Shown: piece by piece, positions 63,350 to 64,000 of the stretch
How the letters are laid out: each line of letters starts with the position of its first letter
How positions within the stretch are numbered: the stretch's first letter is position 1
Source: Sphingobacterium zeae
GTDB lineage: Bacteria; Bacteroidota; Bacteroidia; Sphingobacteriales; Sphingobacteriaceae
Direction of reading: 5' to 3'
DNA: 64,000 nucleotides
Assembly: GCF_030818895.1 (NCBI RefSeq)
Contig: NZ_JAUTBA010000001.1
Span: 62,001 to 126,000 of the forward strand
The notes under the pieces: model-generated
What the model was told of the DNA's origin: nothing
Seen by the model: the letters and a program-made list of their open reading frames with translations, nothing else
Database searches by the model: none
Position numbers and translations under genes: made by a program

Positions 63350-64000
63350 ATTTGTCCAGCGTTTCAAAAACAGAATTCTGAGAACGGTATTCCGGCACGA
63401 TATCTTTCACCAGCTGCACCAATTTCATTTTATCGGTGTTCGGATCGGCGGTTTTTGCCAACGCACACAATTGCTCTATTCTCGCCTTTTGCACATCCAA
63501 ATCGGGTGTATTCACCTTTGCTATCATGATCTTTTCGTGATAGGTCTTCTCGGTGTTTTCGCCATTCGCCAGCAGCTCCTCAAAAATTTTCTCTCCCGGG
63601 CGCAGACCGACGAACTTAATATCAATATCTTCAGGGTAGTTGTAGCCCTTTAAACGAATCATCTGTTTGGCGAGATCTATGATCTTGACCGGCTCACCCA
63701 TATCAAAAACAAATATTTCCCCACCTTTACCCATTACTGCGGCCTCCTGCACCAATTGACAGGCTTCGGGTATGGTCATAAAATAACGGGTAATATTTGG
63801 ATCGGTAATGGTGAGTGGCCCTCCTTTGAGCATCTGCTTTTCAAATAGCGGGATGACCGAACCATTAGAACCCAATACATTGCCAAAGCGCGTCACGATA
63901 AAGTTCGTTTTGGAGTTGCTATTGACGGTGGATATCGCAATTTCAGCGACACGTTTTGTTGCTCCCATCACATTTGTCGGATTCACGGCTTTATCCGTAG
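63348..64000 (-). CDS. FlaA1/CapD-type UDP-sugar 4,6-dehydratase/epimerase (C-terminal part, runs off the window)
   Basis: About 217 residues of the C-terminal half. The active-site segment TDKAVNPTNVMGATKR is visible at the edge; it has Met instead of Tyr in the YxxxK position (MGATK), as in WbpM/FlaA1-type dehydratases. GNVLGSNGSVIPLFEKQM, PNITRYFMTIPEACQLV and GLRPGEKIFEELL are typical. Such membrane enzymes start synthesis of deoxy amino sugars for capsule or O-antigen. The N-terminal membrane helices and Rossmann motif lie outside the window. Confidence 0.9.
   Translation of the reverse strand, partial: TDKAVNPTNVMGATKRVAEIAISTVNSNSKTNFIVTRFGNVLGSNGSVIPLFEKQMLKGGPLTITDPNITRYFMTIPEACQLVQEAAVMGKGGEIFVFDMGEPVKIIDLAKQMIRLKGYNYPEDIDIKFVGLRPGEKIFEELLANGENTEKTYHEKIMIAKVNTPDLDVQKARIEQLCALAKTADPNTDKMKLVQLVKDIVPEYRSQNSVFETLDK

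Overview
The window is from a Bacteroidota chromosome, most likely Sphingobacterium or a close relative. The reasons are: five SusC/SusD-type outer-membrane pairs, a propeller-type sensor kinase next to a glycosidase, an ECF sigma/FecR (DUF4974) pair, LytTR and AraC regulators, and short TAnnTTTG-like -7 elements. This genus-level call is an inference from gene content. No rRNA, tRNA or CRISPR array was seen.

Layout. (1) 1-16.5 kb is a glycan-utilisation region. A response regulator (cut by the window edge) and a propeller sensor kinase face a GH43 glycosidase. They are followed by SusC-SusD-lipoprotein (5.7-11.7 kb, +) and a convergent second SusC-SusD pair (11.8-16.5 kb, -). A decayed Rpn-type nuclease gene separates the GH43 from the first SusC. 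(2) 16.5-27.6 kb holds a scar of an endonuclease/exonuclease/phosphatase gene, a small XRE regulator, and one collinear unit: ECF sigma, FecR anti-sigma, STN-containing SusC, SusD, a large zinc metalloprotease and a DUF3347-like lipoprotein. (3) 27.8-30.4 kb is a multi-PAS signalling protein without an ATPase domain, overlapping a single-domain response regulator. (4) 30.5-43.6 kb is an AT-rich accessory zone. It contains truncated genes, a RhuM-like DNA-binding protein with a Doc toxin, a perfect 340-bp duplication, an IS66 end fused to a 5'-truncated SusC (with SusD), a Fic enzyme, a thioredoxin-fold protein interrupted by an amber codon, and a decayed Rpn nuclease. (5) 43.6-53.2 kb carries a lipoprotein, an AI-2E-family exporter, a small phage-like block with DUF5675, a LytS/LytTR-like pair, an acyltransferase-like protein, an AraC regulator and a small exported protein. 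(6) 53.2-58.8 kb (-) is an operon of a small protein, a TlpA-like thioredoxin, SusC and SusD. (7) 58.8-63.3 kb is a second accessory zone with a nested inverted-repeat element, an HTH-like gene, a second Rpn nuclease copy, a Fic/Rpn chimera and decayed duplicates of zone 4 genes. (8) 63.3-64 kb is the C-terminal part of a FlaA1/CapD-type sugar-nucleotide dehydratase, probably the edge of a surface-polysaccharide cluster.

The Sus-type loci import oligomers through TonB-dependent SusC channels with SusD lids, each under its own control: the propeller kinase for the first, sigma/FecR for the third. Zones 4 and 7 share parts (Rpn gene, lipoprotein gene, Fic gene, HTH gene 3' end, hairpin repeats), so they look like two copies of one recombining accessory segment. 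The most unusual signals are: a 61-bp insertion with a hairpin showing a compensatory base-pair change, present at the same site in both Rpn copies; the RhuM-like/Doc pair; and the nested inverted-repeat element at 59.33-59.55 kb.
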